Of a stretch of 5,356 nucleotides of DNA, positions 1-5,356 are shown in pieces. Location of the stretch: the NCBI GenBank assembly GCA_023399505.1, contig JAEWOZ010000100.1, positions 1 to 5,356 on the forward strand, given 5' to 3'. The notes beneath the pieces were generated by a model, which had not been told where the DNA came from, did no database searches, and was given only the letters and a program-made list of their open reading frames with translations. Each line of letters opens with the position of its first letter. Positions within the stretch are counted from its first letter, which is position 1. The stretch comes from Fusobacteriota bacterium. Lineage in GTDB: Bacteria > Fusobacteriota > Fusobacteriia > Bac17 > JAEWOZ01. The translations under genes and the position numbers were made by a program.

Positions 1-890
1 CCTTGTGTGGTTAGTTTTAAAGGATCAGCTGCCAGATTTAGTAAATACTCTACAATATCTTTTTTACTCTCTTTTATAGCTATTATCAGAGCGTTTTCTC
101 CATTTTTGTTAATTTGGTCTATGAAAAATTTACTCTTTTTCACATATAAGTCAATAAATTGTTTTGCAAAATCTTTATTAGATCTTATAGAGATAATTAA
201 AACATTTTCATTTTGTCTGTTTTCTTTCTCTAAATTCAAATTATTAAAACATTCTTCATTCATAAAAAGTTTAAAAATTTCTGAATTGCCTGAAGGATAA
301 GTTTTTAATATCCTCATCAGAGAAATATTTCCTTCAGAGTCTATTACTTTATTTATTGCTTCTATATTATTTACTTGAAGTGCATCAGCAATTTGTAGTA
401 AATTTTTATCTATGCACATTGCTATTGGACTTAATCCTTCTTTATTAATGATAAATCTTAATTCTAAAATTTTCTCTTTAATAGAATTCGGATCATTTTT
501 TTTATTTAATATATTTTTTAACGTAAGTGCTAAATTCTCTTTTACCAAGTAGTGAAGTACGTTATTACCTTTGCTATCTACTTCACCTAGGTTATATTTT
601 TGAGCATTTTCTATTAATATATTTGCTAAGCTAATTTCATCAGTTGTAGATAAATTTTTACAAAATTCTTCTACAAATACCATTAAAGCATTTCTTCCGT
701 TTTCGTCTTTAAGTGCCTCTCTACCTTTTATTATATTTGCACTTAAAAATGATTTAGAGGCATGAAATTTTCCATTTTTGATCTCTTCCAATTTTTCTAT
801 TTTAAGCAAATTTTTCTCTCTCAATACAGAATTAAATAAATTTACACTTCTAAATATAAATAGTGTTAACATAAATAAAATTTTCATCAT
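1..890 (-). CDS. Exported ankyrin-repeat protein, 5' part (runs off left edge)
   Basis: An open frame without any stop runs from the ATG at 890-888 to the left edge, giving 296 residues of a longer protein. Two ATG codons stand in tandem (890-888 and 887-885). AAAGGG at 900-895 lies 4 nt before the first and 7 nt before the second, so the second may be the true start. Residues 4-13 are hydrophobic after a Met-Met-Lys start, which suggests a signal peptide or membrane anchor; there is no lipobox Cys. Divergent ankyrin-like units are visible near residues 62-76, 105-120, 149-164, 184-198 and 227-249. The clearest is at 261-294, with NKNGENALIIAI followed by KKDIVEYLLN. The usual TPLH tetrapeptide is mostly lost. 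Ankyrin repeats mediate protein binding, but the partner cannot be told. The gene lies downstream of the sigma gene on the same strand, with an 86-nt gap and a likely terminator between them. Ankyrin class is fairly secure, export less so, function unknown. Confidence 0.8.
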   Translation of the reverse strand, partial: MMKILFMLTLFIFRSVNLFNSVLREKNLLKIEKLEEIKNGKFHASKSFLSANIIKGREALKDENGRNALMVFVEEFCKNLSTTDEISLANILIENAQKYNLGEVDSKGNNVLHYLVKENLALTLKNILNKKNDPNSIKEKILELRFIINKEGLSPIAMCIDKNLLQIADALQVNNIEAINKVIDSEGNISLMRILKTYPSGNSEIFKLFMNEECFNNLNLEKENRQNENVLIISIRSNKDFAKQFIDLYVKKSKFFIDQINKNGENALIIAIKESKKDIVEYLLNLAADPLKLTTQ

Positions 891-935
891 TTTTCCCTTT
901 TCGTATAGTTTTTAAATAAAATCAATTATTAGAAA

Positions 936-964
936 AGTTTAACATCCTTTATCTAATTTGTAAA
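936..964 (-). promoter_or_regulatory. Possible promoter of the left ankyrin gene
   Basis: On the minus strand TTTACA (964-959, five of six matches to TTGACA) is followed after 17 nt by TAAACT (941-936, four of six matches to TATAAT). It sits just after the presumed sigma-gene terminator and would give a 5' leader of roughly 40 nt before the ATG at 890. In DNA this AT-rich such matches are common by chance, so the call rests mainly on position and spacing. Confidence 0.25.
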
Positions 965-968
965 TTTT

Positions 969-1011
969 AAAAAAAATTAAGATAGAAGTTTTACCTTTTC
1001 TCTTAATTTTT
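969..1011 (-). terminator. Intrinsic terminator embedding the sigma-gene stop codon
   Basis: Read on the minus strand, the arm at 1011-1001 (AAAAATTAAGA) is an exact reverse complement of the arm at 982-972 (TCTTAATTTTT), giving 11 bp. An imperfect inner stem (995-999 with 984-988) and a short loop follow. The descending arm runs into an unbroken stretch of eight T (976-969). The TAA stop of the sigma gene (979-977) lies inside the descending arm. The stem is weak because it is nearly all A:T, but shape and T-tract fit a Rho-independent terminator. It would separate the sigma gene from the ankyrin gene downstream. Confidence 0.5.
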
Positions 1012-1768
1012 CTATTATTGTATTTTGTATTTGCCTTACTCTTTCACGTGTTAAATTAAGCTTTTCTCCTAATTTTTCTAAAGTTAGTTTTTTCTTTCCG
1101 AATAATCCGTATCTATGAATTAATATCTCTCTTTCTTTTTCTTTTAATTTTTCAATCATTTTTACTATCTCGCTATTTTCGTAGCTTTCAATCATAGTAT
1201 CTTCAATAGTTGTTTCTGAAGAGCTTATATATTTTACCTTTGTATCATTTTCAAACTGTTCTTCTAAAGATATATAAGCTACACTTATCAAATTTATATA
1301 TTTGTTAACCTCTACTAAATCTAATTCTAGATTTTTAGCGATTGCTTGTTGAGTAGGATTTTTTCCATACATCTCTCTATATCCATTTATAAATTTATTT
1401 ATTTTACTCAAATTATCATTTATATAAGAAGGATATCTTACAACGTTTCTGGTTTCATTTAAAAACTTTAATATAGATTGCTTTATCCAGAAAGTTGCAT
1501 AAGTACTAAACCTTCTATCAAGTTCTGGTTTAAATTTATCTACTGATCTTATCAAACCCATATTTCCTTCTTGAATTAAATCTTGAAGTGATACTTTAGC
1601 ATTCAAGTATCTTTTGGCAATGTTAACGACTAATCTTAAATTAGATACGATTATTTTTCGTCTTGCTTTTTCATCCCCTCTTTTAGTTCTATTAAATAGC
1701 TTTTGCTCTTCTTCCTTAGTTAAAAGCATATGATTACTAATGCCTTTTAAATAATCAGATAAATTCAT
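977..1768 (-). CDS. Sigma-70-family RNA polymerase sigma factor (263 aa)
   Basis: The protein directs core RNA polymerase to promoters. Region 1.2 occupies about residues 1-30. Region 2 follows, with NLRLVVNIAKRY at 43-54, the core-binding DLIQEGNMGLIRSVDKF at 63-79, and the -10 melting and recognition segment FSTYATFWIKQSI at 87-99. Region 3 starts near VRYPSYI (110-116). Region 4 ends in a helix-turn-helix with LTRERVRQIQ at 239-248. There is no region 1.1 or long non-conserved insert. It is therefore much shorter than a typical RpoD and looks like a group 2 or 3 factor, although a reduced primary factor is possible. The segment 87-104 lacks the RpoH-type sequence, which argues against RpoH. 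The -35-reading residues (Arg241, Glu242, Arg245) match sigma-70, but the position equivalent to E. coli sigma-70 Thr440 is Leu100 and that of Trp433 is Phe93. The gene is divergent from ruvC. Family assignment is secure; the regulon cannot be inferred. Confidence 0.95.
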   Translation of the reverse strand: MNLSDYLKGISNHMLLTKEEEQKLFNRTKRGDEKARRKIIVSNLRLVVNIAKRYLNAKVSLQDLIQEGNMGLIRSVDKFKPELDRRFSTYATFWIKQSILKFLNETRNVVRYPSYINDNLSKINKFINGYREMYGKNPTQQAIAKNLELDLVEVNKYINLISVAYISLEEQFENDTKVKYISSSETTIEDTMIESYENSEIVKMIEKLKEKEREILIHRYGLFGKKKLTLEKLGEKLNLTRERVRQIQNTIIEKLREKVKLLS

Positions 1769-1777
1769 TTTTGATGC

Positions 1778-1785
1778 TCACCCCC
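1778..1785 (-). promoter_or_regulatory. Ribosome binding site of the sigma gene
   Basis: On the minus strand GGGGGTGA (1785-1778) differs at one base from the extended Shine-Dalgarno GGAGGTGA. It supports the ATG at 1768-1766, with 9 nt after the final A. That spacing is slightly long. The G-rich run stands out in a sequence otherwise almost free of G/C clusters. The ATG at 1787-1785 and GTG at 1781-1779 just upstream are out of frame, so they are not alternative starts. Confidence 0.7.
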
Positions 1786-1871
1786 ATTATCTTAATTCTC
1801 AATATAATATATTCGATAATTTAAAAGAAAGTCCTTCTAAAATTTTTGAAAGTTGTTTTAAAGTGGCTTGT

Positions 1872-1899
1872 TTGCTAATAAAATTTTTTATGTTATACT
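1872..1899 (+). promoter_or_regulatory. Extended -10 promoter for ruvC and the kinase gene
   Basis: TGTTATACT (1891-1899) combines a TGn extension with TATACT, five of six matches to TATAAT. A weak -35, TTGCTA (1872-1877), lies 16 nt upstream of the hexamer. Transcription would start near 1906, leaving a leader of about 22 nt before the ruvC ATG. Position, spacing and the TGn element all agree, which makes this the best promoter in the window. Confidence 0.55.
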
Positions 1900-1917
1900 T
1901 TAATAATGTTATTAATT

Positions 1918-1922
1918 GAAGG
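1918..1922 (+). promoter_or_regulatory. Ribosome binding site that decides the ruvC start
   Basis: GAAGG lies 5 nt before the ATG at 1928. An in-frame TTG at 1916 would add four residues, but this site overlaps that codon, so it cannot serve it. The ATG at 1928 is therefore the better start. It also places the first catalytic Asp at residue 10, close to Asp7 in E. coli RuvC. Confidence 0.7.
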
Positions 1923-1927
1923 TTAAA

Positions 1928-2422
1928 ATGAAGAAGATTAGAATTTTGGGAATTGATCCAGGAACCGCTATTGTTGGATATGGAATTATAGACTGGATTA
2001 ACAATGAGTATAAAGTAATAGAATATGGTTGTATTTACACTGAGAAGCATAAAAAACCTGAAGCAAGATTATTGGAAATATATAAAGCATTTGAAAAATT
2101 GATAAAATTATACGAGCCTAATGAAATCGCAGTAGAAGATTTGTTTTTTAACAAAAATGCTAAAACGGCTCTTTCTGTAGGGCAAGCTAGAGGAGTAATA
2201 CTTCTTTTAAGCGCTAAAATGAAAATTCCTATAGCAAGTTATACTCCTCTACAGGTAAAACAAGGTATAACATCTTATGGAAGGTCAAGTAAAGAAGATA
2301 TGCAGCAAATGGTAAAATTTATTCTTAATCTTGAAGAAATACCTAAGCCTGACGATGCTGCTGACGGTTTAGCAATAGCAATTACTCATATAAATAGTTT
2401 AGTAAATTTAGGATTAAAATGA
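1928..2422 (+). CDS. ruvC: Crossover junction endodeoxyribonuclease RuvC
   Basis: RuvC is the dimeric, Mg2+-dependent nuclease that nicks two opposed strands of a Holliday junction after branch migration by RuvAB, completing recombinational repair in the cytoplasm. The 164-residue product is near the usual length (E. coli, 173). All four catalytic acidic residues of the RNase H-like fold can be placed: Asp10 in GIDPG, Glu70 in VEDLFF, and Asp143 and Asp146 in PDDAADGLAIAITH. Phe73 matches the junction-stacking Phe69 of E. coli. Lys111 (VKQ) and Lys122 match the DNA-contacting Lys107 and Lys118. No ruvA, ruvB or yebC is adjacent. The gene instead overlaps a UbiB-family kinase by 4 nt. An extended -10 promoter and a GAAGG ribosome site precede it. 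Nothing indicates damage, and the identification is secure. Confidence 0.98.
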   Translation: MKKIRILGIDPGTAIVGYGIIDWINNEYKVIEYGCIYTEKHKKPEARLLEIYKAFEKLIKLYEPNEIAVEDLFFNKNAKTALSVGQARGVILLLSAKMKIPIASYTPLQVKQGITSYGRSSKEDMQQMVKFILNLEEIPKPDDAADGLAIAITHINSLVNLGLK

Positions 2423-4041
2423 CAAATATAATAAATAAATTAAAATATTTTAGAAGATATAGATTTATCTTAAAAATCTTAATAAGGTATGGTTTTGATA
2501 ATATAGTCGAAGCTCTGAATCTTGATTCCTATGTTAATTATTGGTATAGCTTTTTCGGTGTTAGAAAAAAATGGGAAATTAAAAAAATTAGTAATGAAAA
2601 AAGGTTAAGATTAGCAATAGAGGAACTAGGGCCTACATTTATAAAATTAGGACAGCTTTTAAGTACTCGACCTGATATAGTACCTAAAAGTTATATTCAA
2701 GAATTTCAAAAGCTTCAAGATGATGTAAATGAGGAAGATTATTTTACAATTAGAAGTGTAATAGAGAGAACTTTAGATACAGAAGTAGAAAACGTTTTTT
2801 CTCATATATATGTTAAACCTTTAGGAACAGCTTCTATAGCACAAGTTCATGAAGCAGAGTTAAAAACAGGAGAAAAAGTAGTTGTAAAAGTTAAAAAATC
2901 TAATGTAGAAGAGACAATCAAATTAGATTTAAAGATACTTTTAAATTTAGCCTATGTAATAGAAAAAACTGTCCCTTCTCTTAAAGTGTATAAACCTGTA
3001 GAGATTACAGGAGAATTTTTTGAAATGTTAACCGGGGAGCTAGATTTTAATTTAGAAGCTAGAAGCAACGATATAATGGCATCTCATTTTAAGGATTTTG
3101 AAGGTTTTATTGTTCCTAAAATATATTGGGAATATACTAGTCAAAATATTATAGTCATGGAAAAAATGGACGGTGAGAAGCTTTCTGATATAATGTTTTC
3201 AGATGATCCTAGAAAGAAACAACTTGCTTCACTTTTAGCTCGAATATTTATAAAGCAAATATTAGAAAAAGGATTTTTTCACGGAGACCCTCATCCTGGC
3301 AACATAATAGTAGTAGATGGTAATAAAATTGCCTTTATTGACTATGGAGCAGTTGGGAAAGTTGATGAACTTACTCAAGATCAGATATTAGACATGATCT
3401 ACAGTTTAGCTTCTGGTAACACTGAAAGATTAATAAGTTTCTTTAAAAGGAACGGTGTTATTACACAAGAGAGCAACATTAGAAAATTAAGATCTGATAT
3501 AGAAAATTTAGTTCAAAAATACTGGAATATGCCTATTAATAAAATAGATTCTACAGCTTTATTAAACAGATTATCTGATTTAATTGCCTTACATAAGTTG
3601 AATATAAGAGCTGACTTTTTCATTATCGCTAAAACTTTGGTTTTAGCAGATGGAATAATAAGAGCCCTAAATCCTAATATAAATGTTTTAAGCGAGTCAT
3701 CTGAATTTATAACTAAATTAATAAAAAATAGATATTCATTTACAAAAATTTCTAGATCAGTACTTGAAATGGTAGATAGTTATAGAAATTTAGCAATAAG
3801 GCTCCCTTATTTAATAGAAGATTGGGCAGCACATCGTGAACAACAAAAGAATGAACCTAATACAGTAAAAGAGCTAAAATATTTTTCATTAGCTTTCTTA
3901 TCATTTGGGATGATATTAGCTTCCACGCAATTTTTAAAATATGAAATCTTTCCATATTTTTATGGTTATTCATTTCCTGGAGTACTTTTATTAGGATTCT
4001 CACTAATGATACTATTTAAAGTTTTAAGAAAAATAAGATAA
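2419..4041 (+). CDS. AarF/ABC1/UbiB-family atypical protein kinase
   Basis: This family has a protein-kinase-like fold with ATPase activity and includes UbiB and COQ8, which support ubiquinone synthesis or lipid handling at membranes. The 540-residue length is typical. The family-specific KxGQ motif is KLGQ at 76-79. The loop PLGTASIAQVH at 134-144 replaces the glycine-rich loop, Lys157 is the ATP-site lysine, and the ExD motif is Glu207-Asp209. The catalytic stretch HGDPHPGN occupies 288-295, and the metal-binding DFG equivalent is Asp308-Tyr309-Gly310. Two hydrophobic segments near 488-507 and 519-535 should anchor the C-terminus in the membrane, as in bacterial UbiB. AGGA at 2410-2413 lies 5 nt before the ATG, and the start overlaps the ruvC stop as ATGA, so translation is probably coupled. 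A terminator follows 36 nt after the stop. Family is secure. I give no gene symbol because a role in ubiquinone synthesis cannot be assumed in this organism. Confidence 0.95.
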   Translation: MTNIINKLKYFRRYRFILKILIRYGFDNIVEALNLDSYVNYWYSFFGVRKKWEIKKISNEKRLRLAIEELGPTFIKLGQLLSTRPDIVPKSYIQEFQKLQDDVNEEDYFTIRSVIERTLDTEVENVFSHIYVKPLGTASIAQVHEAELKTGEKVVVKVKKSNVEETIKLDLKILLNLAYVIEKTVPSLKVYKPVEITGEFFEMLTGELDFNLEARSNDIMASHFKDFEGFIVPKIYWEYTSQNIIVMEKMDGEKLSDIMFSDDPRKKQLASLLARIFIKQILEKGFFHGDPHPGNIIVVDGNKIAFIDYGAVGKVDELTQDQILDMIYSLASGNTERLISFFKRNGVITQESNIRKLRSDIENLVQKYWNMPINKIDSTALLNRLSDLIALHKLNIRADFFIIAKTLVLADGIIRALNPNINVLSESSEFITKLIKNRYSFTKISRSVLEMVDSYRNLAIRLPYLIEDWAAHREQQKNEPNTVKELKYFSLAFLSFGMILASTQFLKYEIFPYFYGYSFPGVLLLGFSLMILFKVLRKIR

Positions 4042-4077
4042 TATTCTATTGGATGTAAAATTTACAAAAAGATAAAT

Positions 4078-4112
4078 TAATGTTATATGTTTAGAAATAA
4101 CATTATTTTTTT
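4078..4112 (+). terminator. Intrinsic terminator after the ruvC-kinase unit
   Basis: TAATGTTAT (4078-4086) pairs perfectly with ATAACATTA (4097-4105) across a 10-nt loop, followed at once by seven T (4106-4112). The 9-bp stem has only one G:C pair, which is weak but normal for such base composition. Its place 36 nt after the kinase stop supports the call. The complementary direction lacks an equally good T-tract, so it acts mainly on the plus strand. Confidence 0.75.
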
Positions 4113-4311
4113 ATTAAGAGAATTAAATATTGAAAATACACTTTGAAAAAATCAATTCAAAAACTTAGATATCATAAATCCTAAATGCTAGCTTAAGTAT
4201 AATTTCGTAAGCACTTTTCAAAAATATGTAACTAAATTGTCTAAAGCTAAAAAATAATACAAATATAGAAAATTTAAAAATTTTTTTATTTTTCTAAATA
4301 TTTCAACCTAT

Positions 4312-4346
4312 TTTCTAATTAAATTATTTCACTATTTCTAATTAAA
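4312..4346 (+). repeat. 12-bp direct repeat upstream of the right ankyrin gene
   Basis: TTTCTAATTAAA occurs at 4312-4323 and again at 4335-4346, with starts 23 bp apart, about two helical turns. The pair lies 78-112 bp before the ankyrin ATG, a plausible place for a regulator to bind. In such AT-rich DNA it may equally be chance. Confidence 0.35.
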
Positions 4347-4412
4347 CATTCTACTTTTGAATAAATATTAAAATGAGGAGTCTGAAAATTCTATTTAAAA
4401 TTAAATTAAAAT

Positions 4413-4418
4413 AAGGAG
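4413..4418 (+). promoter_or_regulatory. Ribosome binding site of the right ankyrin gene
   Basis: AAGGAG, a near-perfect Shine-Dalgarno, ends 5 nt before the ATG at 4424. It fixes the start of a gene whose end lies outside the window. Confidence 0.85.
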
Positions 4419-4423
4419 AAAAA

Positions 4424-5356
4424 ATGAAAAAAATATTATTATTAATTTTATTGCTATCTTGCAATAAAATTATGGGACTTAAGGTTTTTAAAAATAAAGA
4501 TATAAATGAAGATTTAGTATTAGCTATAATTAATAATGAGACAGATAAAGCTATAGAATTAATAAAGCAAGGTGCTGATGTTTATCATAATCATGAAAGT
4601 ACAAATGTTTTAGAATTGGTCCTAGATAAAAGAAATTTAGATGTGTTAAAAATATTATTGAAAAAAGAAATAGAATTAAGTAAAGATAATACAGTAAAGA
4701 TATATGATTTAGCTTTAGATGATTTTAATTACGACATAATAGATCTAATTAAAGATAAATATAAGTTAGAAGAGGCTTTAATAGATAAAAATAAATACTT
4801 TTTGTTATTATGCTATACGTCAAATGCAACAGAAGTTAGGAAATTTATAGAAAAAAACAATATAAATCCAAAAGAGATTAAAGATAAATTTAACAGAGAT
4901 GGCCTAATAATATCAGCCGTTAGCAATAAAATGGAAGTAATTAAGATGTTAATTGAAGAATATCATTTTGATATAAATAGTAAGAATAATAATGGAATAA
5001 CATCTTTAATGGCTGCTTGTAATCAAAATAATAAAGAAACAGTGGAATTACTTATAGAAAGAGGAGCTAATGTCAACGATAAAGAGAAAGATGGATGGCC
5101 CCCTTTAATGTTAGCATCAGAGAATGGTCACACTGAAATAGCAAAGTTATTGATAGATAGAGGTGCTAATGTTAACAAAAGAGAAGAAGATAAGTGGACA
5201 TCATTAATGATAGCATCTCAGAATGGTCATGCTGAAACTTTAAAATTGCTAATAGATGAAGGTGCTAATGTTAATGATAAAAATAATAATGGATGGACAG
5301 CATTAATGGTAGCATCTCAGAAAGGTCATACTGAGACAGTAAAGTTATTAATAGAT
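4424..5356 (+). CDS. Ankyrin-repeat protein, probable lipoprotein, 5' part (runs off right edge)
   Basis: The frame is open from the ATG to the right edge, giving 311 residues with no stop. The N-terminus, MKKILLLILLLSCNK, has a two-Lys n-region, eight hydrophobic residues and a lipobox-like LLSC with Cys13. It is probably a lipidated export signal, although cleavage after IMG at residues 16-18 by signal peptidase I is an alternative. Residues 28-185 hold degenerate ankyrin units, the clearest at 159-187. From residue 190 the units become regular, 33 residues each, with the pattern GWTALMxASQNGHxET, then KLLID, then GANVN. At least four are present, the last cut by the window edge. The TPLH position reads TALM, TSLM or PPLM, so the usual His is Met. 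Such arrays form elongated protein-binding surfaces, here likely facing the periplasm or outside. Codon use matches the neighbours, so recent foreign origin is not apparent. Partner and function are unknown. Confidence 0.9.
   Translation, partial: MKKILLLILLLSCNKIMGLKVFKNKDINEDLVLAIINNETDKAIELIKQGADVYHNHESTNVLELVLDKRNLDVLKILLKKEIELSKDNTVKIYDLALDDFNYDIIDLIKDKYKLEEALIDKNKYFLLLCYTSNATEVRKFIEKNNINPKEIKDKFNRDGLIISAVSNKMEVIKMLIEEYHFDINSKNNNGITSLMAACNQNNKETVELLIERGANVNDKEKDGWPPLMLASENGHTEIAKLLIDRGANVNKREEDKWTSLMIASQNGHAETLKLLIDEGANVNDKNNNGWTALMVASQKGHTETVKLLID
4991..5356 (+). repeat. Tandem 99-bp coding repeats (ankyrin array)
   Basis: Units begin at 4991, 5090, 5189 and 5288 with a period of exactly 99 bp, or 33 codons. 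The last is cut by the window edge. My hand comparison of the first 69 bases of the units at 5090, 5189 and 5288 finds roughly 80 percent identity between pairs aligned to the last unit. The unit at 4991 is more diverged. Segments such as GCATCTCAGAA and GGTGCTAATGTTAA recur nearly unchanged, so similarity holds at DNA level and not only in protein. The array continues outside the window. Confidence 0.9.

Larger units (their letters stand above)
4042..4423. other. AT-rich gap without a recognisable gene
   Basis: This 382-nt stretch between the kinase stop and the right ankyrin start is even richer in A/T than the genes, with stops in all frames. It holds the terminator at 4078-4112, an isolated TATAAT at 4198-4203 without a good -35, a 12-bp direct repeat at 4312-4346, an imperfect hairpin at 4266-4296, and the ribosome site at 4413-4418. 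A promoter for the ankyrin gene must lie here, but I cannot choose one. I see no tRNA, known riboswitch or remnant of a mobile element. Confidence 0.6.

Noticed and set aside
7..300. Plus-strand open frame of 97 codons
   Set aside because: It lies wholly opposite the left ankyrin gene, has no ribosome site, and its Ser/Phe-rich product is what the complement of Lys/Glu/Asn-rich coding DNA yields.
1864..1877. Sigma-54-like TGGC...TTGC element before ruvC
   Set aside because: The GG and GC pairs are only 7 nt apart instead of the required 10, so it does not fit the -24/-12 promoter.
1916..1927. TTG at 1916 as the ruvC start
   Set aside because: The GAAGG ribosome site overlaps that codon and is correctly spaced for the ATG at 1928.
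1799..2050. Minus-strand open frame of 83 codons
   Set aside because: It overlaps the start of ruvC and the divergent control region, shows no recognisable motif, and conflicts with the well-supported ruvC.
4266..4296. Imperfect hairpin TAGAAAA...TTTTCTA as a second terminator
   Set aside because: The inner stem is interrupted, the sequence is low-complexity A/T, and no T-tract follows the descending arm.
4373..4414. Thirteen-codon frame just before the right ankyrin gene (possible leader peptide)
   Set aside because: It has no ribosome site, no run of a regulatory amino acid and no paired alternative hairpins, so it is likely chance.
5099..5103. Run of five C in the ankyrin array as a phase-variation tract
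   Set aside because: It is too short for frequent slippage and is explained by adjacent Trp-Pro-Pro codons.

Overview
The window is very AT-rich, reads with the standard bacterial code (TGA is a genuine stop at the end of ruvC, and TGG encodes Trp), and holds five protein genes: three complete housekeeping or regulatory genes flanked by two ankyrin-repeat genes that run off the two edges. The RuvC sequence (GIDPGTAIVGYGIID near the N-terminus and IPKPDDAADGLAIAITHINS near the C-terminus) resembles what I remember of fusobacterial RuvC. With the low G+C, A/T-ending codons and short Lys/Leu-rich export signals, this makes a Fusobacteriota-type bacterium my best guess. Brachyspira and Dependentiae (TM6) also combine low G+C with many ankyrin proteins and cannot be excluded without a search.

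Layout. 1-890 (minus): 5' part of a gene for a divergent, probably exported ankyrin-repeat protein, continuing past the left edge. 969-1011: a hairpin plus T-tract on the minus strand that embeds the stop codon of the sigma gene. 977-1768 (minus): a compact sigma-70-family factor of 263 residues with regions 1.2, 2, 3 and 4 but no region 1.1. 1769-1927: a short divergent control region with an extended -10 promoter pointing toward ruvC. 1928-2422 (plus): ruvC, Holliday-junction resolvase. 2419-4041 (plus): an AarF/ABC1/UbiB-family atypical kinase overlapping ruvC by ATGA. 4078-4112: a good intrinsic terminator. 4042-4423: an extremely AT-rich gap with no convincing gene. 4424-5356 (plus): a second ankyrin gene, probably a lipoprotein, whose 3' part becomes a regular tandem array of exactly 99-bp units continuing past the right edge.

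How they fit. ruvC and the kinase form a translationally coupled two-gene unit with its own promoter and terminator. The sigma gene is divergent from it and appears to stop at its own terminator, so the left ankyrin gene probably has its own promoter. The two ankyrin genes point outward from the conserved core, both carry N-terminal export signals, and they differ strongly in repeat regularity. I see no CRISPR array, tRNA, rRNA, insertion sequence or phage gene. No multi-gene novel system is evident. The points most worth a second look are the 99-bp ankyrin array, the unusual residues in region 2 of the sigma factor, and the coupling of ruvC to a UbiB-family kinase.
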